Source: Saccharomycopsis fibuligera x Saccharomycopsis cf. fibuligera
Taxonomy: Eukaryota; Ascomycota; Saccharomycetes; Ascoideales; Saccharomycopsidaceae
Length of the DNA: 64,000 bases
Assembly (NCBI GenBank): GCA_001936135.1
Contig: CP012811.1
Coordinates: forward strand, 2,852,001 to 2,916,000
Direction of reading: 5' to 3'
The first letter of the stretch is position 1. Each line of letters starts with the position of its first letter. Below the pieces are notes generated by a model that made no database searches, was not told where the DNA came from, and saw only the letters and a list, made by a program, of their open reading frames with translations. The position numbers and the translations under genes were made by a program. Below, in pieces: positions 54,901 through 64,000 of the stretch.

Positions 54901-57900
54901 ATTCTGGAAATGTAAGGAGCAAATTGATTACTGAAGCAAACTGGAAGATACAATAACAATGGCATGTAACCAGCTCTGACATAAGCACGCTTATGAGAAG
55001 CGCCAGCCAAAATAGTCGGCATAGTTTCTTCCAATTTGGAAACGCCAAGACCAGACAAGACTTCAGCCAATGCTTGAGCAGAGCCAAGTCTGTCACCTTC
55101 CTTGGCATCATCACTCAAAGTAGATAACAATTTATCAATAAGGCCAGGGAAGTGTTCTTCGCCCAATTTTTCAACAAGAGAACCCAAAGCTCTAGCAGCA
55201 GTGGCTCTTGTAGTAGGAACAGGATCAACCATAGCAATTTCTAATTCGGAAACCAAATTATGCAAGTAAGGTACCAAGTCTTTACTATCAACCAAAATAG
55301 ACATATTACCAACAATTTGACAAGATTTTCTCTTAGTATTGGCGGAACGATCCAACATACCTCTGTGTATAACGTGAATGATTAATGCCAATGATGGACC
55401 ATCAATATAATGGACGAATTGGGTCTTGATTAAAGCGTCAAGAGCTTCTTCAGTGTATTTGGTTGGGTCACCGATGGCCTTAATCAAAATAGGAACAGAC
55501 TTTTGAATTTCTGGGTTACGAATAACTTCACCAAATCTCTTCAAAGCTTGATCAGCAGCTTTACGCACCTCTTTATGAGTATCATTCAAGACGCCAACAA
55601 TTTCTGGAACAATGGTAGATAAAGAAGCTGATAATTGTGTTGGATCCAAGTACGCCATAGAACCCAACAATTCAACTGAACCTTTCTTAGATCTCCAAGC
55701 AATTTCATCCAAGTTCTCAATTGCCAACGGAATCAACTTTTTGACACCAAAAGGCGTAGTATGCTTCATAATAACTTGGGCGGCAAGGTCAGTAGAAGCT
55801 CTCACTTCTGGAACCTGATCACCCAAACTTTTCAAAATCAATGGAATAATTTCAATGACGTATGGTTCAAACAAGCTTTCCAAACTTTTAGACAAACATT
55901 CAAAGGCAACAGAAGCAGCCTCTCTTTTCTTTGGATCTCTTTTATCTTCAGCGGCTTCGGAAAGATTACGAATGATGTCATAGTCAGCTAATGCTCTAAT
56001 ACCAGCACCTTTAACCAAACCCGAAATACCATAAGCAGCACCTCTTCTTTGAGACATGGTTTTACCATTAAAAAGTTTGACAAAAAGTTGATCAAAGTAT
56101 TCGCTTAACTTGCTTTCGAAAAGCTTGACTAATGGCGCAATATATTCTGAAACAGTATATTGAACATCTTCAGATGGAGAGTCCAAAGCCTTGACCAATT
56201 GGTCAACAATTTTGATCAATTTTGCATCATTAGAACTCAAATGTCTTGCCAATGCACCGTAAAGTATAACTGTACTTTGCTTGATTTTGTCTTGCTTCTT
56301 ATTTTTCAAGTCTCTTTCACTAAGACACTGTTCAAACACAGGGATCAATTCTTGAACCAAGCTTAAACCATGTAAAGTAATAACTTCCACACCAGCATCC
56401 TGCAATTCTTGTTGAACTTCTGGATTAGAATCACCCAAAAATTTCTCATCATTGATTAATTTTTGAAAGAAAGTCAAAATTGCATCTGCGTTGAATAATG
56501 GAGCAAGTTCTTTAAAGGCCAAAGCAATACCACTACGGACTTCCCATTTATCTTTCTGTTGTTCAGAAGTCTTAACAATCAAACCATACTCATCATAAAT
56601 TGGTGGTGGTGGTTTAGATTTTTCATCCAAAAGATCGATGAGCTTGTGGAAAATATCGTTGAATAAATCTTTTTCTTGCTCACCTTTGATCTTGACACTT
56701 TGACCAATCGACTTTGCAACCGAGATTCTTAAGCCAGTATCTTCATTACCCAAGTAGTTTAACAAGTTGAAGATCATGTCATTGATAAGCTCTAACTTAT
56801 TTTCTTCCCAAATAGAGACCGCAAGCTCAGCGTTGCTAGCATCATTATCGAAACAGGAGATCCACAACTCAATGTAGTCAACAGGAGCCAAATCATCCAA
56901 AATAAATTCTTCATCAACTTGTTCCAAAATGGCACTTCTAACAGATTTGTTTGGTGACAAAAGGTTGCTAAGCAAATCTCCCAAATCTTTGTTGGACACA
57001 TTATTTGAAATGTTTTGGCATAAAGAGTTGAAACAATCCTTCGAAACTTTAGATTTACTTGGAATTTCCATCAATTTAATAAGGGCTCTCAATATTGGTT
57101 CTCTTGGAATCTTATCATCTTCAAAGATTTCGGCATGATTTGAAACAATATCAATGGCCAATAATAACTGTTCTTCATCTTGATCTTCTTCCACAAATTC
57201 AGCTTTAACAGTGTTGACAATATTGGCAGAAGATTTCAGTAAGATTTCAGCATTTTTATGAAGAATTTCAATCAACAATGGCAAAATGTAAATCAAACCA
57301 AATGTATCAAGAGGTTTGTTGTCACTCAAAAATTTGATCTTGAACAACACTCTTGAAATCAAGTCAGTCAAATTTTCTTGCAAAAAGTTTTGAGGAATAC
57401 CTCTAACATCAAAAAGTCTTAAAACAGCAACACCAACAGCCACTTTAACCAAGTCCAAAGAAGGATTTTCGTAAACTAAAATATTAGACGCATTCAAAAA
57501 AGTTTCAATTGCTGAATGTCCCAAAAGATCAGAAGAGTTGTCTTGGTGAATAACAGTCAAAAGTAGATTGATAGCATCAGCAAGCCAGTACTTGTAACCA
57601 TTATCTAGTTTAACTTTAAGGTCAGTAGCTAACGCACTAATAATTCTAACACTTCTATTGAACAGTAAGTAAATAGACTGGATATTCTTTCTAATATCAG
57701 ATTCTTTGGCTAATTGTTTGTTTACTAACTCGTGTTCTTCTTTGCTTAACTTTTTAGTTGATTTGCCCTTTTTAGCTTCTATTTCCTTTTTGATACTTTC
57801 TTCCCATTTTCTAGTTTCATAATCTTTGGTGTTCTTATTTTCAGCATACTTTGATTTTGAAGAGTTTTCCAAAGGATCATTTACAAGTTCACCTTCAGGT

Positions 57901-60296
57901 GCTCTCCAAACAGCCACGGCCAATTCATTAATGGAATTCAACTTCTGCAAATCCAAGTCCTTTTTGATCAATTCATCAATGGCAACGCCAATCAAATCTG
58001 GCTGAATGAATGCCACTTTAGCAATTGATTTGACAATAGCATCATAAAGATCACTCTTGACGTCAGTAATTTGCAACAATTTTTCAGTAGCATCATTAAA
58101 AAATTCTATCCCATAATTTTGTACAAGATCACCTGGGTTCAAATTTGATTTCTGTACTAAACCAACCCATCCATTTTTAATGTTAGCAAAATCTCTATAA
58201 TGAGAAATGACTAGCAAATCAACCAAGGTCTTTGCAAGAGCATCAGAATCTTTTGGTTTTTGATAGTTTTCACGGTTCAATGACAAGCCAGAAGTAATGG
58301 AGTACAAGAGTTGTCTTGTATACTTGAAGTTCAAATCAAGTTTTGTAACGTCTTCAGTATCAATGTTTAACAAGATTTGGTACAAACTCTTGGTGATCAA
58401 TTCTCCAGCTAATTTTTGATTAACAAATGAGAAGTTGTTCAACTTTATGAACGTATCTTGATTTAATGAAAAGTGGAAGTGTTTAGTTAAAGCAGCGTAG
58501 ATCAAAGATCTCCCAAACTGCAGACTAACTTCTTCCTCAGCAATCAAAATAGGGTCATTGATAGAAGCAAACAATGCATTGATAAACCATTGTTTTTCTG
58601 AATCAGTGGCCAATTTTAGGAAAAATTTGGAGTTTGTCAAGATGAAGTTTGGATTTTCGATCAATTTGGTAGTAAAATTTTCAACTTTAAATTTGTGTGC
58701 CACCGCAGTACTACTTGTACTCAAAACTTTTGAGGCAATGGTCGTAATAACATAACCAATAACAGTGGAAACTTTCAATGGGTTGGCAATCAAATCTTTA
58801 AAGTTGGTTACAAAAGAAGCAAAGACATCGTCCAAAAATTTTTCCAAGTGGGTAATATTAGTACTCTCATTGGAAAAATATGGAATTAAATAAGTGCCAA
58901 GGCTAGAAAACCAATATTTTCTCAATTGCTGTTTTTTGTCATTCAAACCATTGTTGATAATTTTGACAAGACTTTCATACTTTTTGAAGTCGTCTTGACT
59001 CAATAACAAAGATTGGAAGAAAGCCTTGAAGAAAGAATTTAAAAATCCATCCAACAAAACTTCGTTTTGATCCTTGGTGACGAAGGCTGAAAGGTCATCG
59101 AGAAGCTTATCAGACACTGGTGAATTGGCTTGAAAATTAACAAAGCTTAAAAGTTTGATATAACCGAGTTTGTAATCGGCGTTGGAGGTTGATTTTAATG
59201 ACTTGAAAGATTCTTCAATTATTTTGATGGAAACTGAATTATCCAAAGTATCGTTCACTTTGGTCAAGATAGTTTTAAGAGATTTCAAAGAGTTCAATCT
59301 AATTGATTCAGTTGAAGATTTGAGATTGGAAAGGAGAGAAGTGAAAAGTTTGGTAAAGTTGGAATCTTTGGCAATCAATAAACTGTAAGTTATATTTAAG
59401 TTATCTAGCAAATCTACTAGTATGTGGTTGACTATAAATTCGTTGGATCTTAAAAGAGATTTTTCAAGCTCAGTTAAAAATTTACTGGATAAAATGTCAT
59501 CAGTAAGATATTTGAATAAAAAGTTTTTGTTGAAGTAGGATAACCAAGACAATTGATCAACAATCACTTTTGTGTTTTTGTTTAAAAGAACATTATTGAG
59601 GTAGTAGTTAATGATATCCGCTGGGTTTTCAATGGAGTCTAACTTGGCTAATACCGACGCTAGGTCAATGTAAGCGGACAATGACAAAGACGATAAAACC
59701 TTGTGGTAGCTTTGTAATTGTTTAGCATCTTTAGCTATTATATTTTTTACTACCGTATAGTTTTCAAGGAACAACTCTTGTAAATGATATTTGGATGTTC
59801 TGGTTCTGGAGGTTTGTCTAACGGCAGTATAGTAGAAGGCAAGCTGACTAGATATTTCAAATTGGTAAACTATCAATTCATTGAGGATTTCGCTTTTGAG
59901 ATCTGAGCCAATATATTGAGTTTGAAGATGGTTGATCCAGCTAAGCAAGACATTCAAATCATTTGCGGCAATGGACTGGTTTGGCTTTGTAACATTAACA
60001 ACGGTCTTGATGTATTTGAGAATGTTGGATACGTTGAGGCTAACATCTTTTGCAACCACCAAGTCAATCAATGCTATCACTTTCAGTTTCAAAGACTTGT
60101 CTGTGTACTGATTGTAGGACTTTAAGAGAGTCAATAGAATTGTGTTTTGTCTGTGGTGATCGGTAGTGTTATCAACAATCACATTGTGTAAATGGTCAAG
60201 AGTTTTGCGCTGGGATTCCAAGGGAGAAGTGTACAAGAGCTGGAATAGGTTGTGCTCAAGCTCCTCCCAAGAAAGGTCAGTAATATCTTGTGACAT
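51960..60296 (-). CDS. GCN1: Translation regulator Gcn1 (activator of Gcn2 kinase)
   Basis: 2,778 residues from ATG 60296 (MSQDITDLSWEELEHNL). The frame stays open for 63 more codons upstream, but that stretch (MFSLLFFLFYDYV...) is hydrophobic, unlike Gcn1, and lies in the CBC2 divergent promoter, so it is rejected. The protein is almost entirely helical HEAT repeats. The EF3-like central region is recognisable (KTMSQRRGAAYGISGLVKGAGI, DKRDPKKREAASVAFECL, VPEVRASTDLAAQVIMKH, RRIGPSVLSQLLPT, NENVREAAGQAFDGLL), followed by the Gcn2-binding part. In yeast Gcn1 binds colliding or stalled ribosomes with Gcn20 and passes the uncharged-tRNA signal to Gcn2, leading to eIF2 phosphorylation. Length is close to the 2,672 residues of the S. 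cerevisiae protein. No frameshift seen over 8.3 kb. Confidence 0.98.
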   Translation of the reverse strand: MSQDITDLSWEELEHNLFQLLYTSPLESQRKTLDHLHNVIVDNTTDHHRQNTILLTLLKSYNQYTDKSLKLKVIALIDLVVAKDVSLNVSNILKYIKTVVNVTKPNQSIAANDLNVLLSWINHLQTQYIGSDLKSEILNELIVYQFEISSQLAFYYTAVRQTSRTRTSKYHLQELFLENYTVVKNIIAKDAKQLQSYHKVLSSLSLSAYIDLASVLAKLDSIENPADIINYYLNNVLLNKNTKVIVDQLSWLSYFNKNFLFKYLTDDILSSKFLTELEKSLLRSNEFIVNHILVDLLDNLNITYSLLIAKDSNFTKLFTSLLSNLKSSTESIRLNSLKSLKTILTKVNDTLDNSVSIKIIEESFKSLKSTSNADYKLGYIKLLSFVNFQANSPVSDKLLDDLSAFVTKDQNEVLLDGFLNSFFKAFFQSLLLSQDDFKKYESLVKIINNGLNDKKQQLRKYWFSSLGTYLIPYFSNESTNITHLEKFLDDVFASFVTNFKDLIANPLKVSTVIGYVITTIASKVLSTSSTAVAHKFKVENFTTKLIENPNFILTNSKFFLKLATDSEKQWFINALFASINDPILIAEEEVSLQFGRSLIYAALTKHFHFSLNQDTFIKLNNFSFVNQKLAGELITKSLYQILLNIDTEDVTKLDLNFKYTRQLLYSITSGLSLNRENYQKPKDSDALAKTLVDLLVISHYRDFANIKNGWVGLVQKSNLNPGDLVQNYGIEFFNDATEKLLQITDVKSDLYDAIVKSIAKVAFIQPDLIGVAIDELIKKDLDLQKLNSINELAVAVWRAPEGELVNDPLENSSKSKYAENKNTKDYETRKWEESIKKEIEAKKGKSTKKLSKEEHELVNKQLAKESDIRKNIQSIYLLFNRSVRIISALATDLKVKLDNGYKYWLADAINLLLTVIHQDNSSDLLGHSAIETFLNASNILVYENPSLDLVKVAVGVAVLRLFDVRGIPQNFLQENLTDLISRVLFKIKFLSDNKPLDTFGLIYILPLLIEILHKNAEILLKSSANIVNTVKAEFVEEDQDEEQLLLAIDIVSNHAEIFEDDKIPREPILRALIKLMEIPSKSKVSKDCFNSLCQNISNNVSNKDLGDLLSNLLSPNKSVRSAILEQVDEEFILDDLAPVDYIELWISCFDNDASNAELAVSIWEENKLELINDMIFNLLNYLGNEDTGLRISVAKSIGQSVKIKGEQEKDLFNDIFHKLIDLLDEKSKPPPPIYDEYGLIVKTSEQQKDKWEVRSGIALAFKELAPLFNADAILTFFQKLINDEKFLGDSNPEVQQELQDAGVEVITLHGLSLVQELIPVFEQCLSERDLKNKKQDKIKQSTVILYGALARHLSSNDAKLIKIVDQLVKALDSPSEDVQYTVSEYIAPLVKLFESKLSEYFDQLFVKLFNGKTMSQRRGAAYGISGLVKGAGIRALADYDIIRNLSEAAEDKRDPKKREAASVAFECLSKSLESLFEPYVIEIIPLILKSLGDQVPEVRASTDLAAQVIMKHTTPFGVKKLIPLAIENLDEIAWRSKKGSVELLGSMAYLDPTQLSASLSTIVPEIVGVLNDTHKEVRKAADQALKRFGEVIRNPEIQKSVPILIKAIGDPTKYTEEALDALIKTQFVHYIDGPSLALIIHVIHRGMLDRSANTKRKSCQIVGNMSILVDSKDLVPYLHNLVSELEIAMVDPVPTTRATAARALGSLVEKLGEEHFPGLIDKLLSTLSDDAKEGDRLGSAQALAEVLSGLGVSKLEETMPTILAGASHKRAYVRAGYMPLLLYLPVCFSNQFAPYISRILPPILSGLADEDDTVNDIAIRAGKLVVSNYANKAVDLFLPELENGLSNVNYRIRLSSVKLTGDLLFQLAGISQKSIDVNGELTEHDEQLETVYLTENTAANAKLVEVLGQERRDRVLSLLFICRSDIAGTVRNAAIEIWNPLVSNTPRTVKEILPTLATIIIRRLASSDESQRRISATALGDLVRRIGPSVLSQLLPTSEEIMISGDADAKQGICIALREIMASTMESNIIEHQDVFIKIVSDAIIDSNENVREAAGQAFDGLLEAIGKPAIDGIIPHLLRLLDSETESENAIKALREIMFNKSDEIFPILIPSLLSPPIDASKASALGALAEVAGQILYRHLSNIINSILDCLVGFSSAEDTTRKQVSKAFTKVLLSVTDDEGCHPLMQQILALLKNENKKKVLVMFEHLSVFFSQTTLDYSIYTADVVQRCIGALDDDDDQLVKYDWEALNELVKHQSKESLEKLVGPAQHTLKTTGTSGKDLKAFKIVPKGPNCVLPIFIHGLMYGSSIQKETSAVAIADIVSKTPALNLKPFFTTITGPLIRVIGERVSGDVKAAILSALNMLLEKIPQFLRPFIPQLQRTFIKSLSDTGTELLRLRAAKALGTLIQYQPRIDPLVSELINGVKGSEDSGVKTAMLKALIEVTSKVGFKLNEASKHGVIELIEQEIFNVDDKLIVAYAKLIGSVSRIMSQEEAIRIIKEKILSSENTDSVQGESGKFAVLTLNAFLKDSPKVIFESGLSVELVKFLINGINSPEPYLSDQSILAAGKILLLCGETSAPKQYSLPDLQLKKGASDSAEIQPFELADDLVNGLVVELSNVATKPVSNSIDSRRLALVVIRTVARLKFEEVVKPNINTVATSVFSCVRDVIIPIKLAAEKSYLEVFRLVQDEELTFFNEWFKDVSENLSTDKKTIKNSVGAVIQLRSIGDYTKRVAVRLANVERERLEAGGDEEAMFSDRFEDEKEIWSVGGVELTKV

Positions 60297-60601
60297 TATT
60301 GACGGTTGCTCTTGGTGAAACCGGAATTGTGGCAAGAAGAGGAAAGGAATAAACGCCGACAGCTCAAAAAGTGGTTTTGGGTGTCGGAGACTACAAGATA
60401 TGAAAATTTTTATATACTGGAATGGCGGCTGTTGACAGAGGCAGATTACGTAATCGTAAAAGAGAAAAAACAGAAGCGAAAACAAATTGAGCTAAACACA
60501 ACAATAATTACTATTCAATACAATACTATAGTGCTCTACTGCTGCCATTGCTATTCACTATTATCACCATTAATACCGCTACCACCACCATCAAAGCCAG
60601 T
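60297..60601. promoter_or_regulatory. Divergent promoter GCN1 / CBC2
   Basis: 305 bp between start codons. A TATA-like TTTATATAC occurs at 60410-60418. The last 100 bp before CBC2 are rich in CTA/ACC triplets. No known operator recognised. Confidence 0.55.
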
Positions 60602-61204
60602 ATGAGTGTCATTGAGGAATTGGAAAAACACGACTTTCTGTTTTCGGGAGCCAGACTCGACAAGCCGTCATTCTACTTGATGAAGAAGGCCAAGCGCTCT
60701 GCTGCTGGGTTGCAAGACTTGGAAAAGTCAATCAAGTCGTCGACAATATACGTGGGGAACTTGTCGTTTTTTACCACTGAGGAGCAGATCTATGAACTCT
60801 TCAACAAATGCGGCGAGATCAGACAGATTATCATGGGGTTGGACCGGTTCCAAAAGACGCCCTGTGGCTTCTGCTTTGTGATATACGAAACGAGGCAGAT
60901 GGCGTTAAACTGCGTCAAGTACTTAACGGGCAGCAAACTCGACAACCAGGCTTTGGAGATCGATGTCGACCCTGGCTTCGAGGAAGGGCGCCAGTTTGGC
61001 CGTGGCAAGAGCGGCGGACAGGTGAAGGATGAGTACTTTGCTCCCACCACCTACGACGGGTTTGGGGGCTTCAATCCTGGGTTTGGGTTCCAGCCAGAGC
61101 CTGAGCAGGGGTTCCGCCCGGGGGAGCGTCGCCACCGTGGAGAGGCAGACAGCTACGTGCCGGGCCAGGAGCAGACAGAGCCGGAGCCAGAGCCACAGCA
61201 GTGA
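60602..61204 (+). CDS. CBC2: Nuclear cap-binding complex small subunit (CBP20/Cbc2)
   Basis: 200 residues from ATG 60602, matching the family start ([12 protein letters not shown]); the frame upstream has no family resemblance. An RRM occupies about 48-125: RNP2 [10 protein letters not shown] and RNP1 GFCFVIYE, followed by the CBP20-specific cap-binding tail [23 protein letters not shown]. The aromatic and acidic cap-contact residues of the family (Y and F in RNP motifs, the DxGFxEGRQ segment) are present. The last 60 residues are Gly/Phe/Pro/Glu-rich. With Cbc1/CBP80 it binds the m7G cap of nascent RNA in the nucleus and helps splicing and export. Codons are GC-rich compared with GCN1 next door. 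Confidence 0.96.
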   Translation: MSVIEELEKHDFLFSGARLDKPSFYLMKKAKRSAAGLQDLEKSIKSSTIYVGNLSFFTTEEQIYELFNKCGEIRQIIMGLDRFQKTPCGFCFVIYETRQMALNCVKYLTGSKLDNQALEIDVDPGFEEGRQFGRGKSGGQVKDEYFAPTTYDGFGGFNPGFGFQPEPEQGFRPGERRHRGEADSYVPGQEQTEPEPEPQQ

Positions 61205-61513
61205 GGGAGGTATGTTAAATAGGGTTGATGAATATACAGATGGAATGTACTTTGTTTGTAGATGTTATATTTTGTAGAATAGTTATGGTTGTAGTTGTAT
61301 AAAGAGCAAGAGAAATAATTAAGCGAATAGCCATGGACAGGGCACCCAACGCAGGACAGAAAATGGCGCAGAGACACAGCGGGAAGATCACAGTGAGGAA
61401 ACGAAAATCTTGCGAGGCTCCCCAACGGTGATGCCATATTGATGCCATCAGCCGCCGTAAACAGACACTACACTAAATATTCATTTGCACCATACAATAG
61501 CCCTTACCCAACC
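61205..61513. promoter_or_regulatory. Intergenic CBC2 / zinc-cluster gene
   Basis: 309 bp between two plus-strand genes: 3' end of CBC2 and promoter of the transcription factor. No distinct motif recognised. Confidence 0.5.
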
Positions 61514-64000
61514 ATGATCGAAGGTGGAAGCATCTTGTTGGAGAACGGCGGGGTCCTCAAAGTCCAGCCCGTACGACAGAGAAAGATCTACTCCTGCATA
61601 GCCTGCCACAGCAAAAAGATCAAGTGCTCCAAGGACCATCCTACTTGCCTGAGATGTGCCAAAATAGGCATCGAGTGCCGGTACTACATCAACGAAAGAG
61701 TCAGTCGCAGAGCCAGTCCTAGTGAGCCTGGAAGCAAAGTCGTCAAACTCAGAGGCAGGAAAGCTGCCTCCGATAAAACCGCTGTGGATAAAACCGCTAA
61801 CTCTAAAATAAAAGGTCGTTCCGCGAAACAGAATAAGATCTCTAAACAGGAAGAAAGAGAGCATCTTGTGACTGGAACTGAGGAAGAAGTTCTTGAAGAA
61901 AATACTCCCCAAAGATTCGAAGACGACCCAGCAATAAACTCAAACAAAAGCCAAGCCAGCTCTGATCCCGATGCTGCTATATTAAGCCAAACCGCAACCC
62001 CTAGTCCTGCTTCTACTATCGAGCCTTTGGTAGATCAGGTCTCTACCAATACCAGCTCTAGCAATAACAGTATTAACAGCAGTGTAAGCTTCTCGAACAA
62101 ACAAATATCAATACCCCCAACACTGAAAAAACTGCGGCTATTCAACCTCATCATCGACAGTATACCAGTCAAATCTCATTCTGATAATCTCCTCAAAATA
62201 TATAAAGGCAAAGTACATTTCTTTATTCCTCTTTTAGATTTAGCCGAGTTTGAAGGCCAATATCACTATTTTTGGGACTATTATTTGGCTCATCAGTTGC
62301 GTGGCAGTAGAGATCTCGAATGGGTTGCCGCTATTTTCAACAATAAACTTGATTTTTTCCTCACTTACTACATCATCTTGTTTGGTGCTGCAATCAATGC
62401 GGACTCTAATGATGATGAACTTCTCAAATATAGCAAAATTATTTGCAAAATATTCAAATATTTGAAATTTCCTCGTCTGAGCGCCAATTATTCGCTTAAA
62501 TATTTGCAACTTTTCACCCTATATCAATCTTTAATACCAATACCATCAGTTGTTGATGTGGCGGCATTAATACGAACAGCACAGTTATTCAAGCTTGATC
62601 GCGATCCGGTGATTTACCACAAATTGGCTGATGTTGATCTAGTGCAATTCAAAAGAATCTTGTGGTGGCAGATTGTCTACTTAGATATGAGATCTTCACT
62701 TTTAAATAACGTCTTGCCAATGATTTGCTTAAACGTGTTTGATACTTCTTTACCTAACGAACTTGATAGCAACAAAAACTTACTAATTAATGTGGTGGTG
62801 ATAAATTCCAAGTACAGATTTTGTGCTCTTATGAATGAAATCTTGAATTCAAATATTGACAATATACGGCAGAAAATAATAGACTTGCATGTGCGCTGTA
62901 ACGGTTCAATATTGGCATTACGAGATCATTTAAAAAATAGCACTTACTTGAACGATGAGAGTACCAAATTCTTAAACTTTGTTATTGCTGATTTGAAGTT
63001 GATACCGGATAAAGCATTGTTCTTACTTTACAAGAGGCTTTTCCAACAGTCTAGCTACATGTTTCCAATATCTACTAAATTGAATCGCTACCATGGCATT
63101 TATTTCAATTATAATGATTTCAACATAGACACCAATAATATTAATGTGACTTTTTTGCATTTGCTTATACAGTTTATTCATATCAATGATGAGTTTGCCG
63201 ATCATGTTTGTATCACTTGGTCAATGGAGTCACATTTGATTATTCATCTAATAATCATAATTTTATTCAACTTAATTGTTGAGCTAAAAAGTTTAACCCA
63301 TTCGTCAGCTAATAGCGTCAACAGCAACAATACCAACTTAAGCACTATAATTATTGATTTTTTACATAAGGATATCAAATTCAATTTACTCAATCATATA
63401 CAACCAATGTTGATAAAACAGTTGCAAACTAAAAGCCCCAAATTGTCATTTTGGCAAAAATCAATTGTTTTGATCACTTCAATAAGCAAAATTATCAAAA
63501 TATATCCGTTGAAATTTGTCAAAAACTATCAAGGGAGCGTGGAAGATTTTATCACTATAAACAATTTGGATTCTTTTCAGAAAAATTTAGTAACGTTTGT
63601 GGAACCATATGTCAGTAATGATTTTGGTGCTTCTAGTTCAATCAGCCCAACTAACGCTCAACTGGGCGACACTAATAATCACAGCAACATCAACAGCCTC
63701 CGGGGAAACAGCGCCAATAACGACAATAGCAACAAGAGCAACACTACCAATAACTTGGAGAATAAAAACGCAACATCTCCGGAACTGACACTTAAGGATC
63801 CAAATACCACCAGTTGCGCTGCTATTGCTCCAAGATCAATGACTGCATTGGCAGCAGCAACAACAGTGGCAAGAATAGAAATGTTTGACCCACCAATGGA
63901 AATTGCTAATGATGATGATATTGACGATCCAATGAATGGCGGAGAGCCCGATAACAGTGGTTCAATTTTTGGCAATTCTTATGAAGATGATCTTCCAAGT
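61514..64000 (+). CDS. Zn2Cys6 fungal transcription factor (3' end outside window)
   Basis: The frame opens at ATG 61514 and stays open to the last base (829 codons), so the gene continues beyond the window. The DNA-binding zinc cluster is C28-C31-C38-C45-C48-C55 with CX2CX6CX6CX2CX6C spacing, preceded by basic VRQRKIYS and followed by basic residues. A Ser/Asn/Lys-rich linker leads to a regulatory domain with the middle-homology signature (AQLFKLDRDP...LADVDLVQFKRILWWQIVYLD, residues ~360-400). From ~700 on the protein is Asn/Ser-rich and acidic (DDDIDDPMNG). Codon use changes from GC-rich to AT-rich about 300 bp in. Residue 46, between C45 and R47, is a CTG codon; C-S-R-C and C-L-R-C both occur in the family. 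The specific regulator is not identified. Confidence 0.92.
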   Translation, partial: MIEGGSILLENGGVLKVQPVRQRKIYSCIACHSKKIKCSKDHPTCLRCAKIGIECRYYINERVSRRASPSEPGSKVVKLRGRKAASDKTAVDKTANSKIKGRSAKQNKISKQEEREHLVTGTEEEVLEENTPQRFEDDPAINSNKSQASSDPDAAILSQTATPSPASTIEPLVDQVSTNTSSSNNSINSSVSFSNKQISIPPTLKKLRLFNLIIDSIPVKSHSDNLLKIYKGKVHFFIPLLDLAEFEGQYHYFWDYYLAHQLRGSRDLEWVAAIFNNKLDFFLTYYIILFGAAINADSNDDELLKYSKIICKIFKYLKFPRLSANYSLKYLQLFTLYQSLIPIPSVVDVAALIRTAQLFKLDRDPVIYHKLADVDLVQFKRILWWQIVYLDMRSSLLNNVLPMICLNVFDTSLPNELDSNKNLLINVVVINSKYRFCALMNEILNSNIDNIRQKIIDLHVRCNGSILALRDHLKNSTYLNDESTKFLNFVIADLKLIPDKALFLLYKRLFQQSSYMFPISTKLNRYHGIYFNYNDFNIDTNNINVTFLHLLIQFIHINDEFADHVCITWSMESHLIIHLIIIILFNLIVELKSLTHSSANSVNSNNTNLSTIIIDFLHKDIKFNLLNHIQPMLIKQLQTKSPKLSFWQKSIVLITSISKIIKIYPLKFVKNYQGSVEDFITINNLDSFQKNLVTFVEPYVSNDFGASSSISPTNAQLGDTNNHSNINSLRGNSANNDNSNKSNTTNNLENKNATSPELTLKDPNTTSCAAIAPRSMTALAAATTVARIEMFDPPMEIANDDDIDDPMNGGEPDNSGSIFGNSYEDDLPS

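Noticed and set aside
60297-60485. 63-codon N-terminal extension of GCN1
   Set aside because: The stretch is hydrophobic and unlike Gcn1, and it overlaps the divergent promoter with CBC2; ATG 60296 gives the family N-terminus.

Overview
The window is 64 kb of chromosomal DNA from a budding yeast (Saccharomycotina). Every confidently identified gene is a housekeeping or regulatory yeast gene (ARB1, DIS3, PFF1, RIM9, DUG1, HOF1, ADP1, NPR3, EMP24, RPS27, GLC7, GCN1, CBC2). Introns are few, carry a perfect TACTAAC branch point and GTATGT/GTAAGT donors, and noncoding DNA is AT-rich with long A/T runs. CTG is almost absent as a leucine codon even in the GC-rich ADP1 gene, where I found no in-frame CTG. 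That fits a yeast in which CTG is reassigned (for example the CUG-Ser clade) but does not prove it. I do not name a genus. No bacterial, viral or transposon gene was recognised.

Layout. 1-7.6 kb is dense: the 3' part of ARB1 (+), DIS3 (-) and PFF1 (+). 7.6-14.0 kb is a 6.5 kb interval between two converging genes with no recognisable gene and several short perfect palindromes. It is the best place in the window for a centromere or a large noncoding element. 14.0-15.2 kb holds a glutathione-peroxidase-like gene (-) with a 220-residue N-terminal extension. 15.2-18.6 kb is the divergent upstream region shared with RIM9. It contains an 18-bp palindrome, a run of four perfect palindromes in 63 bp and three small tandem duplications. 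18.6-41.3 kb is gene-dense again: RIM9 (+), DUG1 (-), HOF1 (+), ADP1 (-), an alpha-arrestin (+), NPR3 (-) and EMP24 (-). 41.3-52 kb is gene-poor: a 54-codon small ORF, RPS27 (-, intron directly after ATG) and GLC7 (-, one intron), separated by 1.0-3.3 kb of noncoding DNA, including a compact GC-rich block at 50.28-50.44 kb that can fold into a three-way junction. 52-64 kb holds GCN1 (-), CBC2 (+) and the 5' part of a Zn2Cys6 transcription factor gene (+) that runs off the window.

Functional themes. There is no operon-like logic, but several genes touch nutrient and stress signalling: GCN1 and NPR3 (amino-acid control through Gcn2 and SEACIT/TORC1), the alpha-arrestin (permease turnover), DUG1 and the GPX-like protein (glutathione metabolism and peroxide response), and RIM9 (alkaline pH sensing). 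ARB1, RPS27, DIS3 and CBC2 serve ribosome and RNA metabolism. HOF1 and GLC7 serve cytokinesis and the cell cycle. The most unusual material is noncoding: clustered perfect palindromes at 7.9-17.2 kb, the large gene-free convergent interval, and the GC-rich dyad block upstream of GLC7.
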